Positions 11,122 through 22,075 of a stretch of DNA of 64,000 nt are shown here, piece after piece. The notes under the pieces are model-generated. The model was not told the DNA's origin, did not search any database, and worked only from the letters and a program-made list of their open reading frames with translations. The position numbers and the translations under genes are program-made. The stretch comes from Armillaria gallica. Taxonomy: Eukaryota; Basidiomycota; Agaricomycetes; Agaricales; Physalacriaceae. The DNA lies in NCBI GenBank assembly GCA_037576215.1, contig JBANDB010000002.1, positions 6,448,001 to 6,512,000 of the forward strand. Reading direction: 5' to 3'. Within the stretch, counting starts at the first letter, position 1; each line of letters begins with the position of its first letter.

Positions 11122-12717
11122 GCTGGATCGATCATTCGCTGCCTCCTACCAATGTTGATGTCAGGGTGGATTCTGAGGGGTGGACGTGCTCAGCGAGGGA
11201 CGATGAGACTGGAATGGGCAAGGACATGTTAGCTGGTATCGAGGGACGCTACGGTGCGTAAATGGGATTGGTAGTGACTTGCAAATTTTGCTGAGTGCTT
11301 GCCAGTCACGTCGAAAGCCTACGATCCTGACTAGGACGTTCCCACCCTTCCCCAGGCCAGACATTGGAGCTAATCAAATGGGAAATCGAGACCTACGCGT
11401 TGGTCTTTCCTGGTATCGCTTTCTCGCTCAAGAATACAAACGTGGTCAGGAATAGCGGACCCGTGGTGAAGGTTCCCAGGTTAATCGGCTCACCACTACC
11501 AGTCGCTGTATTGTCTGCTACTTCCATGGCAAAGCGACACGTCATAATACCTGCATGTAAGAAATGTATTCAACTTGTCAATGAGGGACTAAGCATGTCA
11601 TGTAGGACTCTTTTGATATCTAGTTCAACTTTGCGTCGCGGCATGTGATGTTCTACCTATCTAATTCTTGCTTCGTACCCAAAACCAACGGTTCCCCCAT
11701 CGTGCATTCCTCTTATTCGCGCCTCGTATCTAGCTCTGCAGCACCTTCATCCTTCATGTGACTGCAAGCATGCGCGCACATACTACAAAGCCTCAAAGCC
11801 TCCTCATCTTGATGCGCATGCAAACAAAACACTTCCTTCATGCCTCGTTAGATTCCTTGGCACAGTGATTCCTCGACTTTGCACTCCAACGGTGGCCGCT
11901 CCTCAACCTAAACAATGCTCAGACTTGGTTCGACGCGTCAACATGCAGGGGATGGCCTAAGAGGAAGCAATGAACAGAATGTGGCATTTTGCAGGCAGAG
12001 AGAGGGGACCATGCTATCAGCATCCTCGATTATCGTGAGCTGACAGCTACCATGTTCTACACTGCTGAAACCCTTCAAGATGAACTTCTCACTATCAAAC
12101 ACTGCTGCGTTCGCCGTTCCCCCCAATACACTGCCTTGGTCCAATGTTCCCAGGCAAGCAGCGACGAGGTGTACGACAATATGGACAGCGAGAAGGGGTC
12201 CTCCGTACAACAAGCGCTTCAAGCTTTGAATACCACTGTTCCAGTCTTTCTATATCCCCTCTGCGTCTTCTCACAAGAGGATTCCGAACCCTTCCCAGCA
12301 CAAAGCCACCGAAGCTTATGGCATTCTAAGCTTTCCACCCAGCAGACTTTGACAGGCGAAGTCATCCATGTTGGTACAATCTTCTTACCTTGGCAAGTTG
12401 TCACAAGACCCAGTAGACCCTCCCACTTTATGCAAGTTGGTCTTGTCTTCAAGAGTGATGTATCGACACTCTTTTTGAAGACATACTCTTTTCCATTAAG
12501 ATTCTTTGTCTCTGCTTGATCTTTTTGTGCAGTCTCCTCGGCCAACGTGAATTATTGGATGCTGTGAATTGCGACAACTCACACAAGCTGGAACGATTCA
12601 TCAACACCACTTCGGTGAATTAACCCTTTAATTTTGGTTAGTATGATGACTCAGCTAAGCAACAGTTACTGAAAATTTCAGCGACTTGCGGTCTCTCTTC
12701 ATCATCTCTCTTTTACA
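11122..12717. other. Transposon interior without a recognised gene
   Basis: The first 250 bases may still hold the far C-terminus of the esterase relic (WTCSARDDETGMGKDML-like at about 11170-11225). After that, open frames such as 11989-12519 (plus, 176 residues) and 12219-12545 (minus, 108 residues) overlap each other and match nothing I recognise. I see no tRNA, no further terminal repeats and no clear insertion boundary. Confidence 0.4.
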
Positions 12718-14681
12718 ATGGATCCGACCCAGCTATCCCTCGTACTTGGTAACATGTCCATGCAAGATGTCATGAAGGTACATTGCCTTTTGTATCTGTC
12801 TGGTTCTCTCACCAATCTTGATGGCAGGCATTGAAGGACTCGCAATTGTTGACGCAAAGCCTCCAAGAAAAAAACCGCAGACTGATGACTGCAGCTCCGC
12901 CCCTTCCAAATACCTCGTTACCTTCTGGGACGACATCCTCTATGTCTTTTCTCTCACAGTCCGGTGACTCTCTTGACGTCGGGACAACAGATGTTTCCTC
13001 CAACAACCCGGTGTCGATGGAGAAACCGAAGTCTCTCCTTGACTCTAAGGACAGTAAAAAGGAGTTGCAGTACGGTGCGATGAAAATGGTCATGTTCAGC
13101 CATATTTGGTGGGAGAGGAAACAGCTTTTTGGTGTTCGACATGACCTGGCCCTTTGTGAGCTCAATGCCGCCACGCTCATGAATGCCATTGATTCCGGTA
13201 TAACGAAACCATCGCCTGAGCGGATCATCCACTTGCGCCTCGTTTTGCTACTGTACGAGCACCTCCCGGCAGCCTATCGTCCGCTTGTGGGTGGGTCGAT
13301 TACAGGAGAGTATCACAAGCTCGAAAAAATTGTAAGTGTCTCCAAATGTCCAAGTAATCGATGCTGACTGCCTATGTAGATGAAAAAAGCAGCAACCGAC
13401 AATCGTTCAAACCTGATCAATCATTTAAAACATGTCGCAGCAACAATCTTTGAAGACATTGTGCCTGCAGGGCATTTTCGCCAAGGCTTCGACCGATCTG
13501 CAGATCCACTATGCCAGCGCCTGATGGGCTATAAGTCCGACAAGAATGAATACACCAGGCTTCCCCCTTGCTTGTTCTCTGATGGCTTTACCTCGGGAGC
13601 TACCATGTTCAGGACTCTCATTGGAGTTAAGGTTTGTGGTCAACATCTCTGGACTCGAGATTGTGTAACTGACATACTGAAAAGATTCTGACCTGTCTTC
13701 TGTGGGGCGAAAGTGGTCTTGATGCCCCGAATATGTCTACGAAGAGGACCAACGGTGATTTATGGCACATGAAAGAGATGAATATGTCAGCGCTTGCCTT
13801 TGTTGGGGTAACAGTGAGTAGGCATGATAATTTGGACATCTTGCCATGTTAACAGACTCTCACAGATGCGCTGGATGCTTTCTGGAGACACCAAGTTCGC
13901 CTCCCCTGGTAACAAGACCGGGATAGACTACATCGCGGACTTCGACCATTACGTTGCGAGGATTGATGAGTTGGTCAGAAAAGGCACATGGTCTATCACC
14001 GACACTTTTCAGTTCTACAACGACCATGTCTTTGCTCCATCAAGAACCCTCCAATCAGTTGTTCCTACCAAAGTCCCTGTATCTGCTAGTGAGGAGGAGG
14101 AAGCAATCTGGAAATCACTCAAAGAAATTGACAACGAGCCAGACTCGGACTCAGAAATTTTCGGCATTGCTGGTGCCGCTATCATATCATCTGATGAGGC
14201 CACCATGTCTCCACCGAATGAATCACCAGTCGCTGATCACCATCCTGTCATGAACGACATGTCTCCCTGTCCTGCAGGTGTGGACATAGACACTAGCAAT
14301 ATACCACTGGATCTCGGAAAGGCGAGTTGCAGCAAGAAAAAGGTGAAAAAGGTAGTAACAATGGCACCAACGGCGCCTAGTAGGGTCACACGCAGCCGTG
14401 GAGGCCAAGCACACGGTACAGCAGAGGGTGGCAATACCGTTACCACCATTAATCAAGCACCTAAGCGAAAGAGACAGGCGAAGGAGGCTAGTGCTACTGC
14501 CCAACCATCAAGAGTCAACAACGCGATCTCTTGGACCGACGTCCCTGCAGATGTGGTGACTTCTACCCTCGTACAGGCAACCACTCCTGGAGTATGCTTT
14601 GCAGATTCAGTCAAGGACTATGACGGTGAGAATGAGGATGAAGAAGAAGAGGAGGAGGAGGAGGAGGAAGAATCAGAGTAG
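12718..14681 (+). CDS. Conserved fungal protein of unknown function carried in the transposon
   Basis: Five exons (12718-12777, 12828-13331, 13380-13631, 13686-13807, 13856-14681) with introns of 48-54 bp join in one frame of 587 codons without a stop. The start ATG lies in a short exon (MDPTQLSLVLGN), and the next exon opens with ALKDSQLLTQSLQEKNRRL, a likely coiled coil. The middle is globular (HIWWERKQLFG, LWHMKEMNMSALALLG). The C-terminal half is low-complexity with basic clusters (TRSRGG, PKRKRQAKE) that look like nuclear localisation signals, and it ends in a run of Glu. Similar proteins occur in mushroom genomes without known function. Being intact between the terminal repeats, it may be a second transposon protein, comparable in role to the TNPA partner of CACTA elements; that is inference. 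Confidence 0.75.
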
Positions 14682-15401
14682 GAGTAGATAAGATGTCATT
14701 ATATGTTAAAATCATGCAAAAATCCATGTTCATCCCTCTCTGTGACTTTCGGTGTCTCCTGCTGAAACCGTGATGTGTAAATGCAACTCAATTAGTCTGT
14801 AGGATTGGAAGCAATTCAGGTTTGAGTAGGTGCAATAATCTTACCATGATCATCTATAACCTTAAGATACCTATATAGGTGTGACCTTTTAGTGTAGTGG
14901 AAATTTTGTCTCATGTATTATGTAATTATGTCTTTATTGTTTAGTCGCTTGTTCAATCCCCAGTGGAAGTAAATCATTAATGTCCTTAACTGTTAAGAAT
15001 TAAGTAGAAGTGAAATACTAAGGAAAATTCAATACTATCACTAATTCTGAGTACGGAAATGGGGAAAAAATATAATTTTTCTCCCGCACCTTTTCAAGTC
15101 TTTGAATTTGCCAAATAAGCTTCCCCTGTTGGTGATAAGCCTTCTTATAAGGAACATTAGATGAATTTAAGCTTCATTATTGGGTACATTTAAAGGGCAA
15201 GAGAAATCTTTTTAGGGTGTAGTAAGGTCGCACCAATTTCTTATAAGGGACTTTATTAGATAAGAGGGGTATCCTTATTAGGCATCTAATAAGTGCCCTT
15301 ACCAGACCTGACTCTCGGGTAGTAAGGGCTAATTATCGGCTCGATTACCTTTTGGCCTTATATCGCCTTTTGGGGCCTAATATTGCCTTAAAAGGGAAAT
15401 G
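14682..15401. other. Right subterminal region of the Plavaka-like element
   Basis: AT-rich non-coding DNA. From about 15110 it carries repeated short words (CTTATAAGG, TTATTAG, CATCTAATAAG, GGCCTTATATCGCC) in both orientations. Such clusters near the ends of CMC elements usually bind transposon proteins. Related words (CTTATTAG, GATAAG) occur near the left end at 4820-4900. Confidence 0.5.
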
Positions 15402-15415
15402 CAGAATGTCCGACA
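15402..15415 (-). repeat. Right terminal inverted repeat of the Plavaka-like element
   Basis: The sequence CAGAATGTCCGACA is the reverse complement of the left end with one mismatch. The TG...CA element resumes directly after it. Confidence 0.85.
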
Positions 15416-16648
15416 AATGCTCTAGAAATCGTAGCAATGCGCTAGAAATCGTGGCAATGGACTAGAAGATGTCAAAATAGCCTAGTAAACGTGGCTTGGG
15501 GTGTACCTAATATTGTGAGTCGAAACAATAGCAATAAACGTACAGAAACTGCAAGAAACTGGTAGAAATCGTAGCAACTGAGGTGCTGAGTGGGGTGCTG
15601 TGGCAATAGATGCACGGCAACTCCGAACAATGATAAAGACGAGGGTGATCCTATGGAGCTGAACTGGGCCTACACAGAGGCAATACTGAACTGGGTGATG
15701 AAAATGATGGCGATGTAGAAGGTGAAAGCGATGAAACAATCCTATGTGGTGAAAGTGAAGCGATGTTGTGGCATTTAAAAGACAAAAGCAAGTTATTGAC
15801 GCAAGATTTTGTGTATTGGTGCAACCAACAACATTTAAAGAGTAAAGCAAGCGGTGGGGAATAACTTGGAGTAACTGTAGCTGACTGGTAATGCCATAGC
15901 CTCGTCAACTGGGTAAGAACTAGCTCTAAAAATGCGGTTTCTACCTAGTTTTTATACTACAAGTACGATTTTATAAATAGAATATTCTTTGGAGCCTTAG
16001 TAAGGCTGTAAGTCCTTGGCTTTTGTAATAGCTGTAGTAAACATATGGTATCTGTGGTTCTAAAGTAACAGCAAGTCCTCAACGTTGCCATATATGGATG
16101 CGAACCGTGTGGTTTTATTGAGCAATGAGTGGATCATAAGGTGCTGTTTAGCTGCGGATTATTGAGCTGCAGTTGCCGTGCTGAGGTGTATGTGTGGGGC
16201 AACGATAATTCGAAGTCTTGGCACTGTAACAGCCTTAGTAAATGCGGTCTATAGTTGCCGTAGCTGTAATTATCATAGCTGGGAGGGTACTCACATCAAT
16301 CACGTCATTTCATTAAATGATTGATGGGCACATCAACTAGTGCTTCTGAGTGATATAGCAACCCCGTTTTAAGATGATTGTCGATCAAAGGTGCCTTGCC
16401 ATGATGGGATACGGTAATTGTGATGCGAGGCGAGCTGGGAAGGATAACAGAGTGCGTGAGGAGTGGATGTCACGGTTTTAGGACTGGATCTGAATGTTTG
16501 TGGCTTATACTGCGAAAATCCATGGTTTTATCGAGAGTTGGCAGTGTTATGGAGTGTGTGAGGGTTATAATGGCGTCGTTTTGAAGGTATTGGGTGATGA
16601 ATGGCTAAATCCACAAATTCTGAGCATACAGAGCCTGGAGGCTCATCA
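15416..16648 (-). repeat. TG...CA element, copy A/B, right part
   Basis: It continues the element begun at 4295, resuming inside the same short-unit array and ending GGCTCATCA. It matches the reverse complement of 42700-43870 with scattered, mostly transition differences. The ATGT at 16649-16652 is the second half of the target duplication. An internal hairpin (CATCAATCA against TGATTGATG) at about 16290-16330 also exists in the other copy. The frame at 16494-16778 crosses the element end and is not a gene. Confidence 0.8.
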
Positions 16649-17414
16649 ATGTGTTACTGAACACAAACTTAAACTGATACAGAATAACTGCCTGGTGCAG
16701 GTTCTGAACTCGTGTTGGCTGCCTGGTGCAGTTTCAATACTGATACTTTGTGCCTGGTTGCGACTTAAAACACACTGACTGGTTCTGAACTGTTTCTCGG
16801 GTCTGACTTTCTGTTTCTAGCTTAATACTGTTTGCTTGCTTATTGGTTCTTGCACACACGGGGTGACCAGGTCACAAACTTTCTATTCCAGGTGAGTCTA
16901 CGACTCAAAGCTCTTAACCAATTAAACCCATACTATTTGCCTGGTAGCATTCCAGGGGTCAGAAACCTCCTTTCCCACTAGATACATGACCTGTATTTAT
17001 ACTAGTCTACTGGTACACTATTACTAATCCCTTTTACTACTGACTAATATACTTGCTGACCCAGTCTGGTGAGGATAAATGCTCTACCTGGCAGATATTA
17101 TCTCATCCGCGGCTACCAGGTCGATTGATCGTACTAGATCATCACCAGGCGATCAGATAACTTCCGCCAGAATGCTGGGTGATTACACTTATACAAGTCA
17201 CATCCTGGAACCTCGGTCTACCAGGTAGAATACCGATCTTCTATTCAAGTGTTGGATCAGCCCATTTCAAAGTTGCCAGGTGGACATTTTTCTTTACAAT
17301 GTGCTACTTTCTTTCTGTGTCTTACTGATTGGTACAATGTAATACCATTGTATTTCCAGGAAATGTTAAATTACACATGTTTTTAAAGGGTGTACGCCTG
17401 GCAGGCATATCACT
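16649..17414. repeat. Right piece of the LTR-like sequence (gypsy 1)
   Basis: This is the continuation of 4188-4294 after the nested insertions. It is pyrimidine-rich with many CCTGG/CCAGG words and no coding frame. A probable end is the CATATCA at 17408-17414; the upstream relic of the caspase family begins about 15-20 bp later. The target duplication of the parent element cannot be checked because its other end is not in the window. Confidence 0.45.
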
Positions 17415-17429
17415 TCTCTGCCAGTGGAC

Positions 17430-18270
17430 TATCTGTGGTAGTCTGAGGCCTGCAAGATTCAAGCATCAGTGAAATCAATTGTCTTTTTCGCAGGAATCCC
17501 TTACGTTAGGGGAGGCGGGGAGCTGTCATCATTTGACTGAGGAGATGGAAGTGTTGCCTTCGCTGGACCATCTGCAGCCCAATTCAGAGGCCTGCAAGTT
17601 TCGAGCGTCAATAAGTCAATCATTTTGTTCGCAGGGATCCCCTACGTTAGAGGAGGCAGGGAGCTGTAATTGAAAGCAGAGATTCAACAAGAAGCGTCAA
17701 AAGAATCCAAGGGAAGTTACTGACACTACCAGATACCATAGCAGGTCGAACACAGTAGTGGCTCTGATGTTGAGCCAGTCAAGAAACATGCTGATGAAAA
17801 ACTGAGATGCAGAAGGTAGACTCAAGACTACTAGAGCTGTATGTGTAACTTGTACTATAGGACATAAGACTCGGAAGTGCGACACTTTATGGGTGTAGCA
17901 GGTTTCATTACCCTTTCACCTTGCACATGGGTTGACTGTTTTGCCATCTAACTTTCTAAAAATCAGATCTATCTGTGTATTGGCGCCTAGTAATCCACGT
18001 CAGATGATGTACACTCTCGGGCAGGGTGGTGGGAAAAATTGTGTCAGATGTGCCGAAGTTAGAAACCTTGTCCCCCATCTCGATTTCTCTGTCATCGAGG
18101 GATGGAACAGAGACTCCGATGAATATACTGTGACAGCTGCAGTGATGCGAATGTTTGCTTATCTGTCTTCCTTCTTCGCTTCCAGTGCTGGCCATCATTA
18201 AATCTAGATTGATGTCCAAAAACGTCTCGTGCATAACCCATTGATAGTGATTGACGCCTTCGATCAATTG
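17430..18270 (-). promoter_or_regulatory. Orphan upstream region of the caspase family (copy 1, no gene body)
   Basis: It aligns with the regions upstream of the two caspase bodies: the GCCTGCA splice junction, a mini-exon with GGGAGCTGT on the plus strand, the CGACACTTTAT core-promoter segment (17880) and the distal CTCTCGGG block (18015). The splice-junction segment is present twice, at about 17440-17530 and 17590-17680. On the downstream side, where the coding exons should be, the LTR-like sequence starts instead. The coding part was therefore lost or displaced next to the retroelement insertion. The weak frames here are not genes. Confidence 0.6.
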
Positions 18271-18728
18271 ATGTACTTTCTTGGATTAGAGGAATCGATT
18301 TAGACGTGCACTATGCAATCTCGTAAGGTTTCCTCCTCTTTGCTGAGTTCGCTCTCGCTATCGGGGGATGTGAGGACGATAAATACATCATGAAGACTTC
18401 GGTGACATGCATATGAATAATTCTTCCCTTTTCCATCTCCACTGTGTTGGCCATCAATTCTGCACTATATCAAACAAGGTCCACAGATCCCCAATGTGTA
18501 GGAAGATTTGCTGAAAATCAATATTAATCTCTGGTAATACGCTATTTGCTGCATGACAATTAACTGAGTTATATGTCAGAAAACATAGGTGGAAGTTGCA
18601 GAGGACGGCCATACACTCCTTGTCAAAAATACAAATGCGAACCACTTGTTTATAGCTGTCATCATAACATTCGGATGACTACATACTACATATGTATTCT
18701 GTGGCATCAAACGCCAAAGGCATCAGGA
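18271..18728. other. Spacer, nothing recognised
   Basis: I see no coding, repeat or RNA signal in this stretch between the orphan upstream region and the 3' end of the caspase pseudogene. Confidence 0.4.
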
Positions 18729-21444
18729 CTAAAGAAAATGATTGATATGAGAGCCATAGTTGGTTGTCATACCTTGGAAGTTGCCCTTGCCACCCCAACT
18801 CTCGTAGTTGTGCGAGACACTGTCTCTGTTTTTCTGAACAGTTGCAACACACATCATGTCCCATACGTACCTGCCCTTCTTCTTAACTGAAATACTCTGG
18901 CGGCATTCTGTGAAAGGTGAACTCTGGACGATGCCCGACATGTCCATATATTCCATTGAGAAGAAGAGCTTCAAGAAGCTGACCTCAACGCCTTGTCCCT
19001 TTCTTGGTGTTAACCTGCTTGGAGGCGTCCCACTTGCACCGTACCCGATGGTCAACGATTCTCCAGGAGGAAGAGAAAAATCGACGACGCCGTCTTTTGC
19101 ACTTCCCGGTTGATAATAAGGAGCTAAAAAAGTAGATGAACTGGTCAGTTGAGTCAGCAATGAAGATCAGCAGACGACATACTGATGCTCAAATCGCTAA
19201 CATCAAAATAGAACATTGAAACATAAAGAGGCACCTTGATGCCAGGATGTGTATTGGTGATCTTGAATCCATACTTCGCATCCTTTTCGTCATCAATGAA
19301 AATCACGCCTCCATTGTTCAGATTCTCACCATCGGGTTCCAAAACCGCCTTAAAGCCGAGTCCAGTCTCTTTGAGTTTCATACACTCTAGCATGATGGCT
19401 CCGGCGAGGGGCCTCCAAGGGGGTCCGAATATGAAAAAAAAAGACATGGGGTCGATTAAATATTTTTGTGCATTGGTGCTGGACCTACCTACCTCCACGT
19501 GACCTGTATGATGTCATTTTGCCTAATTTAGGCTTATTTTGATGCTTTTTGGCCCATTTTTGTCCCCAAAATATCTGTTTGATAGATATCCTGATGTTTT
19601 TGCACACAGTTTGTATTCTATTGGGCGTATATTGCACAATTGGTTTATTAAGGTGTGTGACATAATCATGATGTGGTAAGCATTGATGGCAAAGAGTGCT
19701 GGTGAAGATGTCTATAAAACCCGTTATCATATTCTCAGAGGTAAATATCATGTACCATGGTATGTATTACATCAAATTTTATCTATAACATCCCCCAAAA
19801 AGTCATTTTTAGGCCCCAATAAGGGAGGTCAACTTTTTTTTTTCGGGCCTGCTGGCCCAACCTACCTACCTACCCGGTGTGCCGGGCCGACATTCCGGTA
19901 CCCCCTTGGGGGCCTCCCTTGACTAGAACGGCGAAGGTGCCAGTAAAAGTCAGCAGAACTTCAAAGAATGCGGTGGATAGCGTCCGCATCATCAATTTCG
20001 ACCTCGAATGGCATGCGTGTCAGCCCATGTTGGCGACAGAGCTTGTCCATGATCTCGAAATGGACAACATCAAAATCCGCGGCAATGACTAGATCCGGTT
20101 CATCGTCGCGGCTATCCACCAAACAGAATCCCCTCTTTCCTTCGTTGTCATTTTGCATCTCCTTGACTATCTTCTCCCGGACACCGAGCAGCCTTTCGTC
20201 CCGTTCAATAAGAAGGCTGATATCCTGTCTCTCGTCGACCCGAGTCTGCAAAGCAAATCCTGGAAGGGTGAGGGGGAATGGTGTTTCATTGCCACGCGAG
20301 GAGAAATCGCATGTGGTGGTGAAAGCGGTGGTATTTGAAGCAATGACAGGCCCAAGAGCAGATGACATGTCTCTGGAAGTGAAGACAACAAACTCTGCCT
20401 TATTTGTGATCCCATGAGCCTGGCCAGCTTCCAAAACATACTGGCCCGGCTTATCGGAGGAACGTATGGGATATAGTTTTCGTTGTGGGCTGGCTACTTT
20501 GGAATTGAAAAGGGATCGAGATTGGTGGAAACCTTCGCACTGCGGATTCTGTCTGCAACGAATGGATAAGTGTTAGCAGACTAGCACACGAAAGAAGGCT
20601 TACGCGGGAAGATCGGGTAAATTGGCTATTACGTCCGTGTAAGTGAGCTTGTCGACGCCGCTTTTCTTCAACAGGCTCAACAACGCTGAAGTGAAGGCAC
20701 CACGTCCATCTCTTTCTGAGGCTTCTTGTCCGTGCTTACACGCCGAAAGGAGCACGTGCGATAACACCTGACCTCTCGTATCCCTTTGCAGCGACAATCG
20801 CCCGCACCTTGTCATGCAAGAGATCCTGAGGAATACTGTAATCTTCTGGGAGTTTGATCCCGCGTACGGAAAAGGTAGGATCATGGTCGATTTCTCGCGT
20901 ACCCGAGGCGGAGTGACAACAATCAAGAATGACGGTCTGGTCGGAGTACCTCGTCAGATATCATACATGATGGAAACAAAAGGAATCTTACAATATTGTC
21001 TGATTTCTTTTCTGCAATGTCTTGGAGAAGATGAGCAAGCCTCTCATCTAGTACACCTTGACCTCGCTTGGAGTCGTCCGATCTGCCGGGGTTAAAATCG
21101 TGTGGGACCAGCATTTGTATCTTCTCGTTGGCGCAGGGCCATCCAGACGGCCCGTTCGCTTCGGCTCCATGCCCTGCGTAGTATATGAGAATTGGGTCAT
21201 CCTTCTTGATTGCGGGGTTGCCCCCAAGGTTCTTAATCTCCATCTCGATAGTAGCTCTCGTGGCTTCCTCGTTGCGAAGATTCTTGATTCGGTTCTCTGG
21301 AACGCGCAGTGTCTCGTGTAAAAAAATGTAGACGGCGTCAGCATCGGCAACAGCACCGTGCAGCTCTCTCAGCCCGTAAGAACGGTGCATGTACTTGTCG
21401 ATACCGATAACCAGTGCAAATAAGGGCGGGATAGAGCTAACAAT
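18729..21444 (-). pseudogene. Caspase-like (peptidase C14) pseudogene with MITE insertion
   Basis: It aligns along its whole length with the intact gene at 25504-27641 and shares all exon junctions (introns 20937-20991, 20553-20603 and one near 19130-19190). The caspase His (YAGHGAE) and Cys (DCCHSASG) regions are readable. Lesions: the start codon is ATT at 21442-21444; a 2-base deletion near 20765 shifts the frame after the catalytic Cys; TGA at 19961-19963; and a 493-bp MITE at 19416-19908 in the third exon. The C-terminal exon is otherwise open to the stop at 18729. C14 proteases in fungi cut after acidic or basic residues in death and defence-type responses; this copy cannot make one. 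Confidence 0.85.
19416..19908. mobile_element. hAT-like MITE, copy 1 (493 bp)
   Basis: The ends are CAAGGGGGTCCGAATATG and, inverted, CAAGGGGGTACCGGAATG. The 8-bp target duplication GGGGCCTC lies at 19408-19415 and 19909-19916. Removing the MITE and one duplication restores the alignment with the intact caspase gene. A second copy is at 52803-53302. The interior is non-coding. An 8-bp duplication with CA...TG ends fits hAT-type non-autonomous elements; no hAT transposase is in the window. Confidence 0.9.
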
Positions 21445-21579
21445 GCATAATCAGTGCACATATCCTAGAACATGAAAATGAATATGCACTCTTCAATAGG
21501 AATACATAGAGGAGGAGGACTGTGAAGCACAGAGTCATTACGGCCTATTCACGTGGATAGAGTTCAACGTACGACTTAA

Positions 21580-22075
21580 AAGATGAAGTCTTTCCCTCCG
21601 CTGGACCATCTGCAGGCCTGTGAGATTCGAGCGTTAGCAGTAGGTCAATCGTCCCTTCCGCAGGGATCCCTTACATTGGAAGGGGCGGGGAGCTGTGACA
21701 GACGTAGATTTAGTACGAATCCTCGTAAGATTTGGAAAGAAAGATACACAAGAGGGGTTCTCAAGAGTGAGATTGTACCAGTGTGGCTTGTAATGCAAGG
21801 CGAGGAAGCGCGACACTTTCTAGATGTATCAAGGCTCTTTCACCTTGCACATATGTTCGCTTTTATTCTGGCTTTGGACAAGGCGTTGCAAGAGATTCAT
21901 CCACGCGTTAATGCCTTCTGTTGACCCGTTTGGCGTGTCAAACGACAAGCGCTCTCGGGCGGGTTAGAAAAAATCGTGCTGGAAATGCTGCAAAGAGACC
22001 TCGTCCCTCATGGCGCTCTCGTTATCGAGGCACATGAAGATAGTGAGTCCATCCTGACGACCCCCCCGCGATCAC
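21580..22075 (-). promoter_or_regulatory. Upstream region of the caspase pseudogene (copy 2)
   Basis: Same block order as the other copies: GCCTGCAG junction (21613), mini-exon (GGAGCTGTGA at 21691), core segment at 21811 and distal CTCTCGGG block at 21950. The core reads CGACACTTTCTAGATG, so the minus-strand TATA box seen in copy 3 (TATATAAAG) has become CTAGAAAG here. The gene it serves is dead, so promoter and coding decay agree. Confidence 0.6.

Larger units (their letters stand above)
4797..15415 (+). mobile_element. Plavaka-like (CMC superfamily) DNA transposon, 10.6 kb, with extra genes
   Basis: The ends are inverted repeats: TGTCGGAGATTCTG at 4797-4810 and its complement with one mismatch at 15402-15415. 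The flanking AA at 4795-4796 and 15416-15417 gives, when merged, exactly the uninterrupted sequence seen in the related copy at 42700-44568, so the ends are well defined and the target duplication is 2 bp. Inside, left to right, are a Plavaka-type transposase gene, a carboxylesterase relic and an intact 587-codon gene. Subterminal regions carry repeated TTATTAG and CTAATAA words, as expected for transposase binding. CMC elements are known for short 2-4 bp duplications. Confidence 0.85.

Noticed and set aside
4797..15415. Starship-like giant cargo element
   Set aside because: No tyrosine recombinase captain gene; instead there is a CMC-type transposase with short terminal inverted repeats.
17479..17673. 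64-residue plus-strand frame in the orphan upstream region
   Set aside because: It spans duplicated non-coding splice-junction segments of the caspase upstream region.
19968..20417. 149-residue plus-strand frame
   Set aside because: It is antisense to the caspase pseudogene, which aligns with the intact paralogue.
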